Shown: piece after piece, positions 26,631-34,938 of the stretch | How the letters are laid out: the number at the start of each line of letters is the position of its first letter | Position numbering within the stretch: the first letter of the stretch is position 1 | Source of the DNA: Pseudomonadota bacterium | GTDB taxonomy: Bacteria; Pseudomonadota; Gammaproteobacteria; Xanthomonadales; Xanthomonadaceae | Length of the DNA: 64,000 nt | Assembly (NCBI GenBank): GCA_018242425.1 | Contig: JAFEBX010000009.1 | Span: forward strand, 124,001-188,000 | Direction of reading: 5' to 3' | The notes under the pieces: model-generated | Told to the model about the DNA's origin: nothing | What the model saw: the letters and a program-made list of their open reading frames with translations, nothing else | The model's database searches: none | Program-made: the position numbers and the translations under genes

Positions 26631-27536
26631 TCAAAGTGCGGGGCGGGTGCGAATGGCGTGATCGATCTGGCGCAGCGCTTCGTCGCGCTCGGCACCTTCC
26701 ACCATCAGCCGTGGCGCGCGCACGCGCTCGCTGCCGATGCCGGCGCGCTCCTGCATCAGCTTGATCAGCTGCACGAACTTCGGCACCGTGTCCATGCGCA
26801 GCAACGGCAGGTGCCAGGCATACAAGTCCATCGCGGCATTCGCGCCCTTGTCGCGAGCCAGCTCGAACAGGCGCACCGATTCCGCCGGGAACGCATTGAC
26901 CACGCCGGCGATCCAACCCGTCGCACCCATCGCGATGCCTTCCACGATGGCGTCGTCCATGCCAACCAGGAGATCAAGGCGATCGCCGATCAGAGCGCGG
27001 ATCGCGGCAAAGCGGCGGATGTCGCCCGAGGATTCCTTCACCGCTTCGATCTGGGGGAATTCCGCCGCGAGTTCGGCGATCTGTTCCGGCCTGAAATCGG
27101 TCTTGTAGGCGATCGGATTGTTGTAGAGCAGCACCGGCAACCTGGTCGCGGCGACCACAGCGCGGATGTGCGCACCCATTTCGCGCCAGTCGGTGGAATA
27201 CACATAGGGCGGCAACACCATCAGGCCTTTCGCACCGAGCTTTTCGCATTCCTGCGCCAGCCGCACCGCATCTTCGGTCGACAGCGCGGCGATACCAGGA
27301 ATCACCGCTGCGCGATTGCCGATCGCCGCGACCAGCGTCTTCACGATCGCGAGCTTCTCGTCGAATGACAGCGTCGCGCCTTCGCCCAGCGAACCCAGCG
27401 GCACGATGCCGGTGCAACCGGCATCGACCAACTCGTTGGCGTGCCTGGCGAGGAAGGCGTGATCGACCGCGCCATCGGCGGTGAACGGCGTGGTGATGGC
27501 GGGAACGACGCCGCGCCAGAAAGATGACTTGCTCAT
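26631..27536 (-). CDS. DHDPS/NAL-family lyase, probable 1-pyrroline-4-hydroxy-2-carboxylate deaminase
   Basis: 301 residues, TIM-barrel of the DapA superfamily. The Schiff-base lysine is in IEAVKESSGDIRR, the active-site Tyr in VLLYNNPIAYK, and the N-terminal GVVPAITTPFTADG block is typical. In hydroxyproline operons this family converts delta-1-pyrroline-4-hydroxy-2-carboxylate to 2-oxoglutarate semialdehyde plus ammonia. Context decides the function: it lies between the epimerase and the aldehyde dehydrogenase. A true dihydrodipicolinate synthase role is less likely here. Cytoplasmic; start ATG at 27536. Confidence 0.88.
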   Translation of the reverse strand: MSKSSFWRGVVPAITTPFTADGAVDHAFLARHANELVDAGCTGIVPLGSLGEGATLSFDEKLAIVKTLVAAIGNRAAVIPGIAALSTEDAVRLAQECEKLGAKGLMVLPPYVYSTDWREMGAHIRAVVAATRLPVLLYNNPIAYKTDFRPEQIAELAAEFPQIEAVKESSGDIRRFAAIRALIGDRLDLLVGMDDAIVEGIAMGATGWIAGVVNAFPAESVRLFELARDKGANAAMDLYAWHLPLLRMDTVPKFVQLIKLMQERAGIGSERVRAPRLMVEGAERDEALRQIDHAIRTRPAL

Positions 27537-27555
27537 GGATACATGCCTTGTGGAA

Positions 27556-28530
27556 TCAGGATCGGATGGAGGTGGATGACGCGGTGGTTCCCGGGGAAAT
27601 GCCCCATGCGAAGGGATCGTCGCCTTCGATCAGCAAACGGCCTTCGCCCGACAGATGGGCGCGGCCGGTGATGCGCGGCTGGATGAGGCCATCGTCCGTC
27701 TTCGCGTAACAACCTTCGAAGATGCTGCCGATCACGCTGGCGACGCGCAGTGACTGACCCGGCGCGAGCTTGCCGTCGCTGGCGAGGCAGGCCAGCTTGG
27801 CCGAGAGTCCGGTACCACAGGGCGAACGGTCGTAGGCGAGGCCCGGGCACAGGACGAAATTGCGCAAATCGTGGCTGTCGTCGCTGGCGGCTCCATTGAG
27901 TTCGACGTGGTCGACCACGGCGCCATCGCGACCGCGAATGCCCTGCGCCTCGAGCGCATGGCGAATTGCCTCGGCGTACTCCGACAGCTTTCGCAGGCTG
28001 GAAAACTCGATGCGCACGGGGCAATCGTCGGTGATGAAGAACCAGTTGCCACCCCAGGCGACGTCGCCGCGCACGCGGCCGTGGCCCGGCACGTCGAGTT
28101 CGACGGCATGCAGATGGCGATCGCTGGCGACGTTGTCGATGCTGACGCGACCGTCCGCATGCAGTTCCGCCTTCACCGTCCCGACCGGAGTATCGATGGC
28201 ATGCACGCCTGGCTCGATGCGCCCCAGGTGCGCCAGTGTCCGCACCAGGCCGATCGTGCCGTGCCCGCACATGCCGAGCACACCGACATTGTTGAAGAAG
28301 ATCACCGATGCCACTGCCCCGGCCGTGACCGGCGCCATCAGCAGCGCGCCCACCATCGCATCCGAGCCACGCGGTTCGCAGGCAATCATGCTGCGCCAGC
28401 GATCATGGTCGCGCACCAGCGCATCATGGCGTTCGGCCAGGCTGCCGGATTCCATTCCCGGGATCGCCGACAGGATGACGCGCGTCGGCTCGCCACCCGT
28501 ATGGGAATCGATGTAATCGAGGGATTGCAT
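27556..28530 (-). CDS. 4-hydroxyproline epimerase (proline racemase family)
   Basis: 324 residues. Both catalytic cysteines are present, in GMCGHGTIG and in [10 protein letters not shown], so it is a racemase/epimerase and not the Thr-containing dehydratase subtype. It interconverts trans-4-hydroxy-L-proline and cis-4-hydroxy-D-proline, the entry step of the pathway. It is the first gene of the minus operon and starts divergently from the D-hydroxyproline oxidoreductase, across a 177-bp control region. The start at 28530 ([15 protein letters not shown]) is the family start; upstream in-frame ATGs at 28542 and beyond are less likely. Confidence 0.93.
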   Translation of the reverse strand: MQSLDYIDSHTGGEPTRVILSAIPGMESGSLAERHDALVRDHDRWRSMIACEPRGSDAMVGALLMAPVTAGAVASVIFFNNVGVLGMCGHGTIGLVRTLAHLGRIEPGVHAIDTPVGTVKAELHADGRVSIDNVASDRHLHAVELDVPGHGRVRGDVAWGGNWFFITDDCPVRIEFSSLRKLSEYAEAIRHALEAQGIRGRDGAVVDHVELNGAASDDSHDLRNFVLCPGLAYDRSPCGTGLSAKLACLASDGKLAPGQSLRVASVIGSIFEGCYAKTDDGLIQPRITGRAHLSGEGRLLIEGDDPFAWGISPGTTASSTSIRS

Positions 28531-28594
28531 GATGACCAGCATCCATCGGCGACCGGCGACCGGTCTAGCGTCATTCCCGTTGCAGGAATGCGGA

Positions 28595-28653
28595 AATCGG
28601 CACAATGGCCCGAGGCAGTCGCCACGATGGCCGCACGCCGAATTGTTCCGATA
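28595..28653. promoter_or_regulatory. Candidate operator of the hydroxyproline genes (inverted half-sites)
   Basis: In the divergent control region, AATCGGCACAAT (28595-28606) and ATTGTTCCGATA (28642-28653) form an inverted pair with two mismatches, separated by 35 nt. Next to the left half-site lies CAATGGCCCGAGGC (28603-28616), which recurs exactly at 30720-30733 in front of the AraC-type regulator gene. Together they look like binding sites for that regulator. This is inference from sequence repetition only. Confidence 0.45.
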
Positions 28654-28707
28654 TCTGCGCCTCAGGCGTGGAATGCGTCATAGGCAACCCGGGGCATTCT
28701 TCCTAGC

Positions 28708-29982
28708 ATGATGGCTTCCCCGTTTTCGCACGCCGCCATGCCCGCCACTTCCGCGACCGCCCTTGTCATCGGCGGCGGCATCATCGGCCGCACCTGCGCA
28801 CTCGCGCTGCAGCGACGCGGATGGACGGTCACGCTGGTTGATCACGATGCAACGGGCAATGCCGCGTCGTGGGGCAACGCCGGCCACATCGCCACCGAAC
28901 AGATCGAACCACTGGCATCGCTCGCCACCCTGCGCTCGGCGCCGGGCAATCTCCATATCTTCGGCGGACCGCTGGACCTGCGTGAACCCTGGCGACACCT
29001 GCCATGGATCGGCGCCTGGCTGCGCGCCTGCGCACCGGCACGCTTCGAATCCGGGCGCAACGCGTTGCGCTGCCTGCTGGCCGGGGCGCTGCCGGCGTGG
29101 CGGCGCCTCGCGTCCTCACTCGGCGATCCCGGCCTGCTGCAGGAACACGGGCACTGGATGTGCTGGGAATCCCCGGCAAGCACGGGCCGCGGCCGCGAAT
29201 CGTGGACGACGAAGGACATCGGCAATGCGCGTGCGTTCGACCTGTCTGCGGACGAACTGGCGCAATTGCACGAATCTGCACCCGCAGCGCGAATCCAGGG
29301 TGGCATCGGATTTGACGGGACAGCCCAGATTTCCGATCCCGCCCTGCTCGCGAAACGCCTTGCCTCGCGGTTCGCGGAATACGGTGGAACCCTGCTGCGC
29401 GCCACGGTACGGCGCCTCGATCGCGAGGGTCGCCGCGTGCACGTGGTGACGAGTACTGGCGAAGTCTTCGATGCGGACCAGATCGTGGTGTGCGCGGGCG
29501 TCGCTTCGCGCCCCCTGATGGAATCGATCGGCGTGCACGCGCCACTGATCGCCGAACGCGGCTACCACCTGCAATGGACGCAACACGGTTGGCCCGAGAT
29601 CCCTCCAGTCGTGTTCGAGGACCGGTCGATCATCGTGACGCGATTCTCGGGAGGACTGCGCGTGGCCGGTTGCGTCGAATATGCGCGTCCGGATGCTCCG
29701 CCCGACCCCGGCAAATGGGCGCGCCTGGCGCGGCACGCATCCGAACTTGCGCTGCCGGTGCAGGGCCAGCCATCCCGCTGGTTCGGCGCGCGGCCCACCC
29801 TGCCCGACTACCTGCCGGCGTTGGGATGCTGCAAGCAGTTTGACAACCTCGCCTACGCATTCGGCCACCAGCATCTCGGCCTGACGCTGGCCGCGATCAG
29901 TGGCGAATTGGTCGCCGACGCATGTTCGCAACGCGATGTGGCCATCAGCCTCGCGCCCTTCGACTTGCGGCGTTTCAGCTGA
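28708..29982 (+). CDS. FAD-dependent D-hydroxyproline dehydrogenase (DAO family)
   Basis: 424 residues. Rossmann motif VIGGGIIGRTCAL near the N-terminus; ASWGNAGHIATEQIEPLA and the late GHQHLGLTLAAISGELVADA are typical of DadA-like D-amino acid dehydrogenases. In this context it should oxidise cis-4-hydroxy-D-proline to delta-1-pyrroline-4-hydroxy-2-carboxylate. It transcribes away from the epimerase operon, from the shared 177-bp control region. The start is uncertain: ATG at 28708/28711, or MPATSATAL at 28738 directly before the Rossmann fold. Likely cytoplasmic membrane-associated or soluble. Confidence 0.88.
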   Translation: MMASPFSHAAMPATSATALVIGGGIIGRTCALALQRRGWTVTLVDHDATGNAASWGNAGHIATEQIEPLASLATLRSAPGNLHIFGGPLDLREPWRHLPWIGAWLRACAPARFESGRNALRCLLAGALPAWRRLASSLGDPGLLQEHGHWMCWESPASTGRGRESWTTKDIGNARAFDLSADELAQLHESAPAARIQGGIGFDGTAQISDPALLAKRLASRFAEYGGTLLRATVRRLDREGRRVHVVTSTGEVFDADQIVVCAGVASRPLMESIGVHAPLIAERGYHLQWTQHGWPEIPPVVFEDRSIIVTRFSGGLRVAGCVEYARPDAPPDPGKWARLARHASELALPVQGQPSRWFGARPTLPDYLPALGCCKQFDNLAYAFGHQHLGLTLAAISGELVADACSQRDVAISLAPFDLRRFS

Positions 29983-30009
29983 CCTGCCGGGCCTGTCGAA
30001 CAGCCAGGA

Positions 30010-30717
30010 TCATGGGCCCGGATGCAGGACGCGGTAGTCGCGCGGCGTGACGCCGACGATCGCCTTGAACTGGCGGGAAAACGCGCTCTGGTCGCTGAAG
30101 CCGCAAGACTGTCCGATCGCCGCGATGGTTCCGGTCGACTGCAACTTGCGCATCGCCGCCTCGATGCGGATCTTGGTGACGAATTGCTGCGGCGTGAGCT
30201 GGAAAACGCGGCGGAACACCCGTTCCAGTTGCGCCACCGACAAGCCGGCCAGTTCCGCCATCTCGGTGACGCGCACCGGATCGCCGTAATGGCGCTGCAT
30301 GTGCTTCACCACTTTTTCCAGTTGCGCGAACGAAGAGTGCCGCGTATCCGGTTGTCCCAGGTCCCGGGAAATCCCGATCAAACCGACGATCTTCCCGGCC
30401 ACGGCCATCGGACGCTTGAACGTCAGGCACCAACCCGCCGCGCGGTCCGGATACAGATGCACTTCCAACTGGTTTTCCAGTACATCCCCGCCCAGCACGC
30501 GCAGGTCCTGCTGGTGATAGCGCGTGCCGAAAGGCGCCGGGAACAGGTCACAGGTCGATCGCCCCACCACGTCATCCAGATGCGCGCAACCAAGGCGATG
30601 GACCAGCGTCTTGTTGCAGTGGGTATAGCGCCCGTCGAGATCCTTGGTGAAGAACACCACGTCGGGGAGCACGTCGAACAATTCGGTGATTTCGCTGATC
30701 GGGCGTGAAATATTCAT
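30010..30717 (-). CDS. AraC-family regulator with PAS domain
   Basis: 235 residues. Residues about 8-120 form a PAS-like sensor (LPDVVFFTKDLDGRYTHCN, then GRSTCDLFPA and VGLIGISRDL); residues about 130-230 are an AraC/XylS double helix-turn-helix (MAELAGLSVAQLERVFRRVF, then CGFSDQSAFSRQFK and GVTPRDYR). The PAS part probably senses a ligand related to hydroxyproline. It is convergent with the oxidoreductase gene and adjacent to the catabolic genes, so it most likely activates them. A 14-mer in front of its start (30720-30733) also occurs in the catabolic control region, suggesting autoregulation. Confidence 0.88.
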   Translation of the reverse strand: MNISRPISEITELFDVLPDVVFFTKDLDGRYTHCNKTLVHRLGCAHLDDVVGRSTCDLFPAPFGTRYHQQDLRVLGGDVLENQLEVHLYPDRAAGWCLTFKRPMAVAGKIVGLIGISRDLGQPDTRHSSFAQLEKVVKHMQRHYGDPVRVTEMAELAGLSVAQLERVFRRVFQLTPQQFVTKIRIEAAMRKLQSTGTIAAIGQSCGFSDQSAFSRQFKAIVGVTPRDYRVLHPGP

Positions 30718-30719
30718 GG

Positions 30720-30733
30720 CAATGGCCCGAGGC
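30720..30733. promoter_or_regulatory. Second copy of the 14-bp hydroxyproline regulatory motif
   Basis: CAATGGCCCGAGGC, 2 bp upstream of the regulator start codon, is identical to 28603-28616 in the epimerase/dehydrogenase control region. Its position over the ribosome-binding region would suit autorepression. Inference from exact repetition. Confidence 0.4.
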
Positions 30734-30768
30734 GAAATCCTGCTTCCATCCTGTTGGATTGCGTGAAT

Positions 30769-31503
30769 CTAACCCATCCCGCCATTGACCCCGATCACCT
30801 GGCCATTGATGTAACCCGCGGCATCACTGCACAGGAACGCCACCAGCGCCGCGACTTCTTCCGGCTTGCCGGCGCGCCCTGCCGGCACCATCGCCTTGAG
30901 CTGGTCGACGGGAAACAGTTCGTCGGTCATGCGCCCCGCGATCACGCCCGGTGCAACTGCATTTGCGGTGATGCCGCGACTGGCCATTTCGCGCGCCAGC
31001 GATTTCACCGCGCCGTGCAAGCCGGCCTTCGCAGCCGCGTAATTGGCCTGCCCGCGATTGCCGAGCACGCCGGCGACCGACGAGATGCAGACGACGCGGC
31101 CCCAGCGCGTGCGCGCCATCGGCAACAGCAAGGGCTGGGTGACGTTGAAGAAGCCATTGAGCGAAACATCGACCACGCGCGACCACTGCGCCTGCGACAT
31201 GCCTGCCATCGGTGCGTCATCGTGGATGCCGGCATTGTTGACGACGACCTGGATCGGTCCGCCCGCGAGCAACCCTTCGATCGCGGCGCGACTGGCTTGC
31301 GCATCGCTGACGTCGAACGCGATCGCTTCGGCGCTGCCACCCGCGGCGACGATCCCGTCAACCAGCGCCTGCGCTTTCGCCAGTGCGCTGTTGGCATGCA
31401 CGATCACGTGCAATCCCTGCGCGGCCAATGCAGTGCAGATCGCCCCGCCGATATCACCGCTGCCGCCAGTGACCAATGCGCGCTTCATGGCTTTGTCGTT
31501 CAT
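30769..31503 (-). CDS. 3-oxoacyl-ACP reductase (FabG-like) of the pigment cluster
   Basis: 244 residues, classical short-chain dehydrogenase: cofactor motif TGGSGDIGGAIC, NNAG, catalytic Ser in CISSVAG and YxxxK in QANYAAAKAGL, and C-terminal GYINGQVIGVNGGMG. It reduces the beta-keto group after each condensation in polyene synthesis. It is last in the right-hand operon; its ATG overlaps the stop of the preceding dehydratase (ATGA). A second Met six codons in is the alternative start. The hydroxyproline regulator ends the other module 51 bp downstream. Confidence 0.92.
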   Translation of the reverse strand: MNDKAMKRALVTGGSGDIGGAICTALAAQGLHVIVHANSALAKAQALVDGIVAAGGSAEAIAFDVSDAQASRAAIEGLLAGGPIQVVVNNAGIHDDAPMAGMSQAQWSRVVDVSLNGFFNVTQPLLLPMARTRWGRVVCISSVAGVLGNRGQANYAAAKAGLHGAVKSLAREMASRGITANAVAPGVIAGRMTDELFPVDQLKAMVPAGRAGKPEEVAALVAFLCSDAAGYINGQVIGVNGGMG

Positions 31504-31922
31504 TCGGCCTCTCCCAGCATCACTGCGGCGCGCCCCTCGGCGACCACTTCACCCGCATGGAGGATACGGAACACGTACTGCTGGCTGGTCTCGCTGTCCA
31601 TCAGCAACTCCGCTTCGCCAACCAGTTCGCCGGCGAGATCGTCGATGCGGGCGACCTGCAATTGCACGCCGCGCAAGGCCACCAGCACGCCGGCCTTGAC
31701 CGCACCGCCGCGGGCACGACCAAGCAGGCCGCCATGCACCGCCATTGCCTGCGCACCGTATTCGCACAGGTGGATGGCCTTGAGCATGCCGTCGGAGCGC
31801 AAGGGGTGGTCCGCCGCGCGATGGCCATCGCTGGCGACACGCACATGGTGGTCGCCGTAATCGAGCACGCGCTGCCACAGGCACATTGCGCCCTTGTGCG
31901 GCACCAGCGATTCAATGCTCAT
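31500..31922 (-). CDS. Hotdog-fold 3-hydroxyacyl-ACP dehydratase (ApeP-like)
   Basis: 140 residues. Starts SIESLVPHKGAMCLWQRVLDY; PHKGAM..QRV is the hotdog thioesterase/dehydratase entry motif found in aryl polyene dehydratases. A second, smaller hotdog protein (35830-36111) is in the same operon; in characterised aryl polyene systems two such subunits form a heterodimeric dehydratase (ApeI/ApeP), which is inferred here. Its start lies 11 nt inside the 3' end of the MMPL gene and its stop overlaps the FabG start. Confidence 0.82.
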   Translation of the reverse strand: MSIESLVPHKGAMCLWQRVLDYGDHHVRVASDGHRAADHPLRSDGMLKAIHLCEYGAQAMAVHGGLLGRARGGAVKAGVLVALRGVQLQVARIDDLAGELVGEAELLMDSETSQQYVFRILHAGEVVAEGRAAVMLGEAE

Positions 31923-34254
31923 GCGCTGCGCCGTGCGGTGCCATGAAGATCGACAGGCAGAAGTGGAACAGCACGCCGAGCGCGACCGTCAGCCCGATCG
32001 CGCGCAGCACCGGGATGCTGCTCAGGGCCAGCATGCCGAACACCAGCAATGCCGACAGGACGCAGACGATGGTGGCGTGCAGGGTGCGGCGCTGCTCGGC
32101 GGGGTCGCCGGTTTCACGCTCGAAGAACAGGGCGTAATGCAGGCCAAGCCCGGCGGCGAGGATCAGCGCGACCAGGTGGAACAGCGAGATCTCGATGCCG
32201 GCGGCGCGCTCCACCGCCAATACGAGGAAAGTCGCCAGCGTCATCGGGGCCAGCACATGCCAGGCCCGGCGCGGACTGCGCAAGGCGAAGGTAATGGTTG
32301 CGATCAACAGCAGCGTCGCCACCAGCAACGCCTGCAGGATGCGCGTGCGGTAACCGACCAGCAGGCTTTCGGCGGAATCCTTCAGGTCAAGCAATTGCAC
32401 AGCGCCGCCACTTCCGGCTGCAAGGCGTTGCACGGCCGCGGGATCGTGGACGCCATTGAGCGTGACCAGCCCGAGCACCTTGCCGTCGCGATGGCGCAAC
32501 ATCGCACCGAGGCGTTCGCCCAGCGGATTGCCGGCGAAACGCTGCGCGTCCAGCAAGGGTAGCGCGCGCGCGGTTTCGACGTCATCGATGAAAGGCGCGA
32601 AGCTGTCGGACTTGAACGGCAGGTCGCGTTGCGCCTGTGCCAAAGCCGACTGCAGCGTGGCGCGATCGGGCAGCTTCTGCTGCCGCATGCGTTGCACTTC
32701 CGCGCTCGGCAGGTAGCGCGACGGCAGTTCGGCGCCATCCAGCGCATGCGCCTGTTGCAGCGCCGCGACTTGCGGTTCCAGGCGCTCCGAGAGCTTCAGC
32801 ACGCCATCGCTGTCGGTCGCCTGCAGGACGAGCAGGTAACGCACGTCGGGTGCACCCAGCGCCGCGCGCAGATGGGCGTCGCGCTGCAACAGGTCCTTCG
32901 GCAACGGCGTCAACGCCGAGAGATCGTTCTGCCAGAATTTCCCGGGTGCCAGCGCGATCATCGCCACCGTCGCGATCGCCACCAGCCACGGCAGCCAGCG
33001 CGGGCGCGGCAAGGTATCGGCGAGATGGCGCGCGCGCACCAGCCACGGCATCGACTCCACATCGCGCACGCGCACCGGCAGCAACCACGGCAACAGGTAG
33101 CGCGTGCTGAAACCCGCCACCAGCAATCCGGTGATGGTGAACACCGCGAGTTGCTGCAGGCCACCGACACCCGACGCATAGAAGGCCAGGTAGGCGATGC
33201 AGGCCGATGCGATCGCGGTCAACAACAACGGCCACAACCCGCGCACGCTGGCGAGTGCGTCTTCGCCGGCGCGACGATGGCTCAAGACGCGGATCGGATA
33301 TTCCTGGGCGACGCCGAGCAGGGTGAAGCCGAATGCCAGGGTGATGCCGTGCACCTGCGGGAACCACAGGGTCAACGCGACGATGCCGGCGAGCGCGCCG
33401 CTGACCACCGGCAAGCCCGCCAACAGCAACGAGCCCACGCTGCGATACGCCAGCAACAGCAGCAGGATGAAGCCGATCGACGACACGAAACCGATGCGGT
33501 CGGCCTGTGATTTCGTCTGCTTGCTCATGATCACGCTGAAGTAACCGGGACCACTGAGCGTGAGCTTGGCGTCCTTGCCGCCGGGCAGTGCCTGCAGTGC
33601 GTTTTCGATGCCGGCGATCGCCTGTTCCTGCGCGGCGGGATCGAAGCCCGGCGCGCGCGTCTGCACCAGCAGCAAGGCGCCATCACCCGGCGCAAGCCAG
33701 ACGCCATCGACCAGCGGCGGCATGTTCGGCGGCGTCCAGCGCTCGGCGAGCTTGAGCATCTCCAGCGTCGGATCGCGCGGCAGCAGTGGTTCCAGCATCC
33801 CCGCTGCCGGCGAGCCGAGGTCGGCGACGCGCTGCTGCAACTGGTCGGCAAGGAAGGGCGCATCGAATTCCTGCGTATCCAGCGTCGGCGACAGCAGGTA
33901 GCGATACGGCAACAGCTTGGGATCGAGCGCGGCGGGATTGAAACTGCCGTTCACCACCTGGCTGTAGCGTGGATCGCTCTTGAGCTTCGCCGTCAGCCCC
34001 TTGCTCAGTTCCGCGAGGTCTTCGTCGGATTTTCCGGAAATCGCGACCAGCAACAGGCGTGATCCGGGGCCTTCGCCGAGTTCGTCCAGCACCAACCGCT
34101 GCATCGGCGTCTGGCCCTTGGGCATGAACTCGCGCAGGTCGCCGCTGGGATGCAGGTTGCGCGCAACCAGCCAGCCCAGAACGGCCAGCAACGCGAGCCA
34201 CGCAAGTGCAAGCGCGACGCGCTGGCGGATGGACAGGGTTCGACTGGGCGACAT
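31912..34254 (-). CDS. MMPL/RND-family exporter of the pigment cluster
   Basis: 780 residues with the RND plan: one N-terminal helix (VALALAWLALLAVLGWLVA), a large periplasmic loop, a first helix bundle near residues 250-410, a second periplasmic loop, and a second bundle near 640-770. Members of this family export lipid-linked products, and MMPL proteins are standard in aryl polyene/xanthomonadin clusters, where they are thought to move the pigment to the outer membrane. It lies between the LolA-like protein and the dehydratase. No periplasmic adaptor or outer-membrane channel is encoded nearby. Confidence 0.9.
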   Translation of the reverse strand: MSPSRTLSIRQRVALALAWLALLAVLGWLVARNLHPSGDLREFMPKGQTPMQRLVLDELGEGPGSRLLLVAISGKSDEDLAELSKGLTAKLKSDPRYSQVVNGSFNPAALDPKLLPYRYLLSPTLDTQEFDAPFLADQLQQRVADLGSPAAGMLEPLLPRDPTLEMLKLAERWTPPNMPPLVDGVWLAPGDGALLLVQTRAPGFDPAAQEQAIAGIENALQALPGGKDAKLTLSGPGYFSVIMSKQTKSQADRIGFVSSIGFILLLLLAYRSVGSLLLAGLPVVSGALAGIVALTLWFPQVHGITLAFGFTLLGVAQEYPIRVLSHRRAGEDALASVRGLWPLLLTAIASACIAYLAFYASGVGGLQQLAVFTITGLLVAGFSTRYLLPWLLPVRVRDVESMPWLVRARHLADTLPRPRWLPWLVAIATVAMIALAPGKFWQNDLSALTPLPKDLLQRDAHLRAALGAPDVRYLLVLQATDSDGVLKLSERLEPQVAALQQAHALDGAELPSRYLPSAEVQRMRQQKLPDRATLQSALAQAQRDLPFKSDSFAPFIDDVETARALPLLDAQRFAGNPLGERLGAMLRHRDGKVLGLVTLNGVHDPAAVQRLAAGSGGAVQLLDLKDSAESLLVGYRTRILQALLVATLLLIATITFALRSPRRAWHVLAPMTLATFLVLAVERAAGIEISLFHLVALILAAGLGLHYALFFERETGDPAEQRRTLHATIVCVLSALLVFGMLALSSIPVLRAIGLTVALGVLFHFCLSIFMAPHGAAHEH

Positions 34255-34266
34255 GCGGGGAATCTA

Positions 34267-34938
34267 TCAGCGCGCCGCTTCGCCGTGGCAGATCGCCTGC
34301 AGCGCGGCATCATTCGTTGCGTTGCCGGCTGCGCTCGCCGCCGATGCCAGCAGGGTGCGTTGCACTTCCCCGCCCTTGGCCAGCTGCGTTTCGATGCAAC
34401 GCAATTCGGAGCCGCGCCCGAACAGGCTGATGCCCTGCACCTGCTTGGCCAATGCCGCGTCCTTCGGCGTCAGCACCATCTTCCACTTCTCGCGGACGCC
34501 GCTGGTATCGAGCGCGAACGCCGATTGCAGCTGTTGGCGATCACCGCGCAACAATGCTCCGAAACTGGTCTGCAGGGTCGCCAGCTGCGGCGCGCGAGAC
34601 AAGGCGAAGGTGCGGGTCGAACCGCCACGCTGGATGCTGGCCTTGCCATCGCGGATGGTGGTGGTTTCCTGATAGGGCGCGCGCACTTCGCGCACCAGGG
34701 TGTCGGCATCCGGATGGCGGTATTCGCCGGACACGCGCAGGGGATTCTTCAACAGCGGCGAACTGCGCACTTCGACGAACGAAGTGCGGGTCGGGCCGGC
34801 ATGCGCGAGCTTGGACAGAATCCAGTCGCTGTCGATCGCCGGTGCATTACCCGCGATCGCCGGCGTCGCCGCCAGCGCGAGCAGCAGCAGTGCGGCGCTG
34901 GACCGCGGCGTCATCGAACGTGTGGCCTTCATCGTCAT
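34267..34938 (-). CDS. LolA-like outer membrane lipoprotein carrier protein
   Basis: 223 residues with a signal peptide (AALLLLALAATPAIA). The mature part resembles LolA: strand-rich with FVEVRSSPLLKNPLRVSGEYRH, then a segment beginning MVLTPKDAALAKQVQGI. In aryl polyene clusters such proteins are thought to carry the lipid-linked pigment across the periplasm. The start is unclear: ATG at 34938 or 34932, with another at 34950; all lie 85-104 nt inside the end of the upstream acyltransferase gene. It is located between acyltransferase and MMPL exporter, consistent with a transport role. Confidence 0.8.
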   Translation of the reverse strand: MTMKATRSMTPRSSAALLLLALAATPAIAGNAPAIDSDWILSKLAHAGPTRTSFVEVRSSPLLKNPLRVSGEYRHPDADTLVREVRAPYQETTTIRDGKASIQRGGSTRTFALSRAPQLATLQTSFGALLRGDRQQLQSAFALDTSGVREKWKMVLTPKDAALAKQVQGISLFGRGSELRCIETQLAKGGEVQRTLLASAASAAGNATNDAALQAICHGEAAR

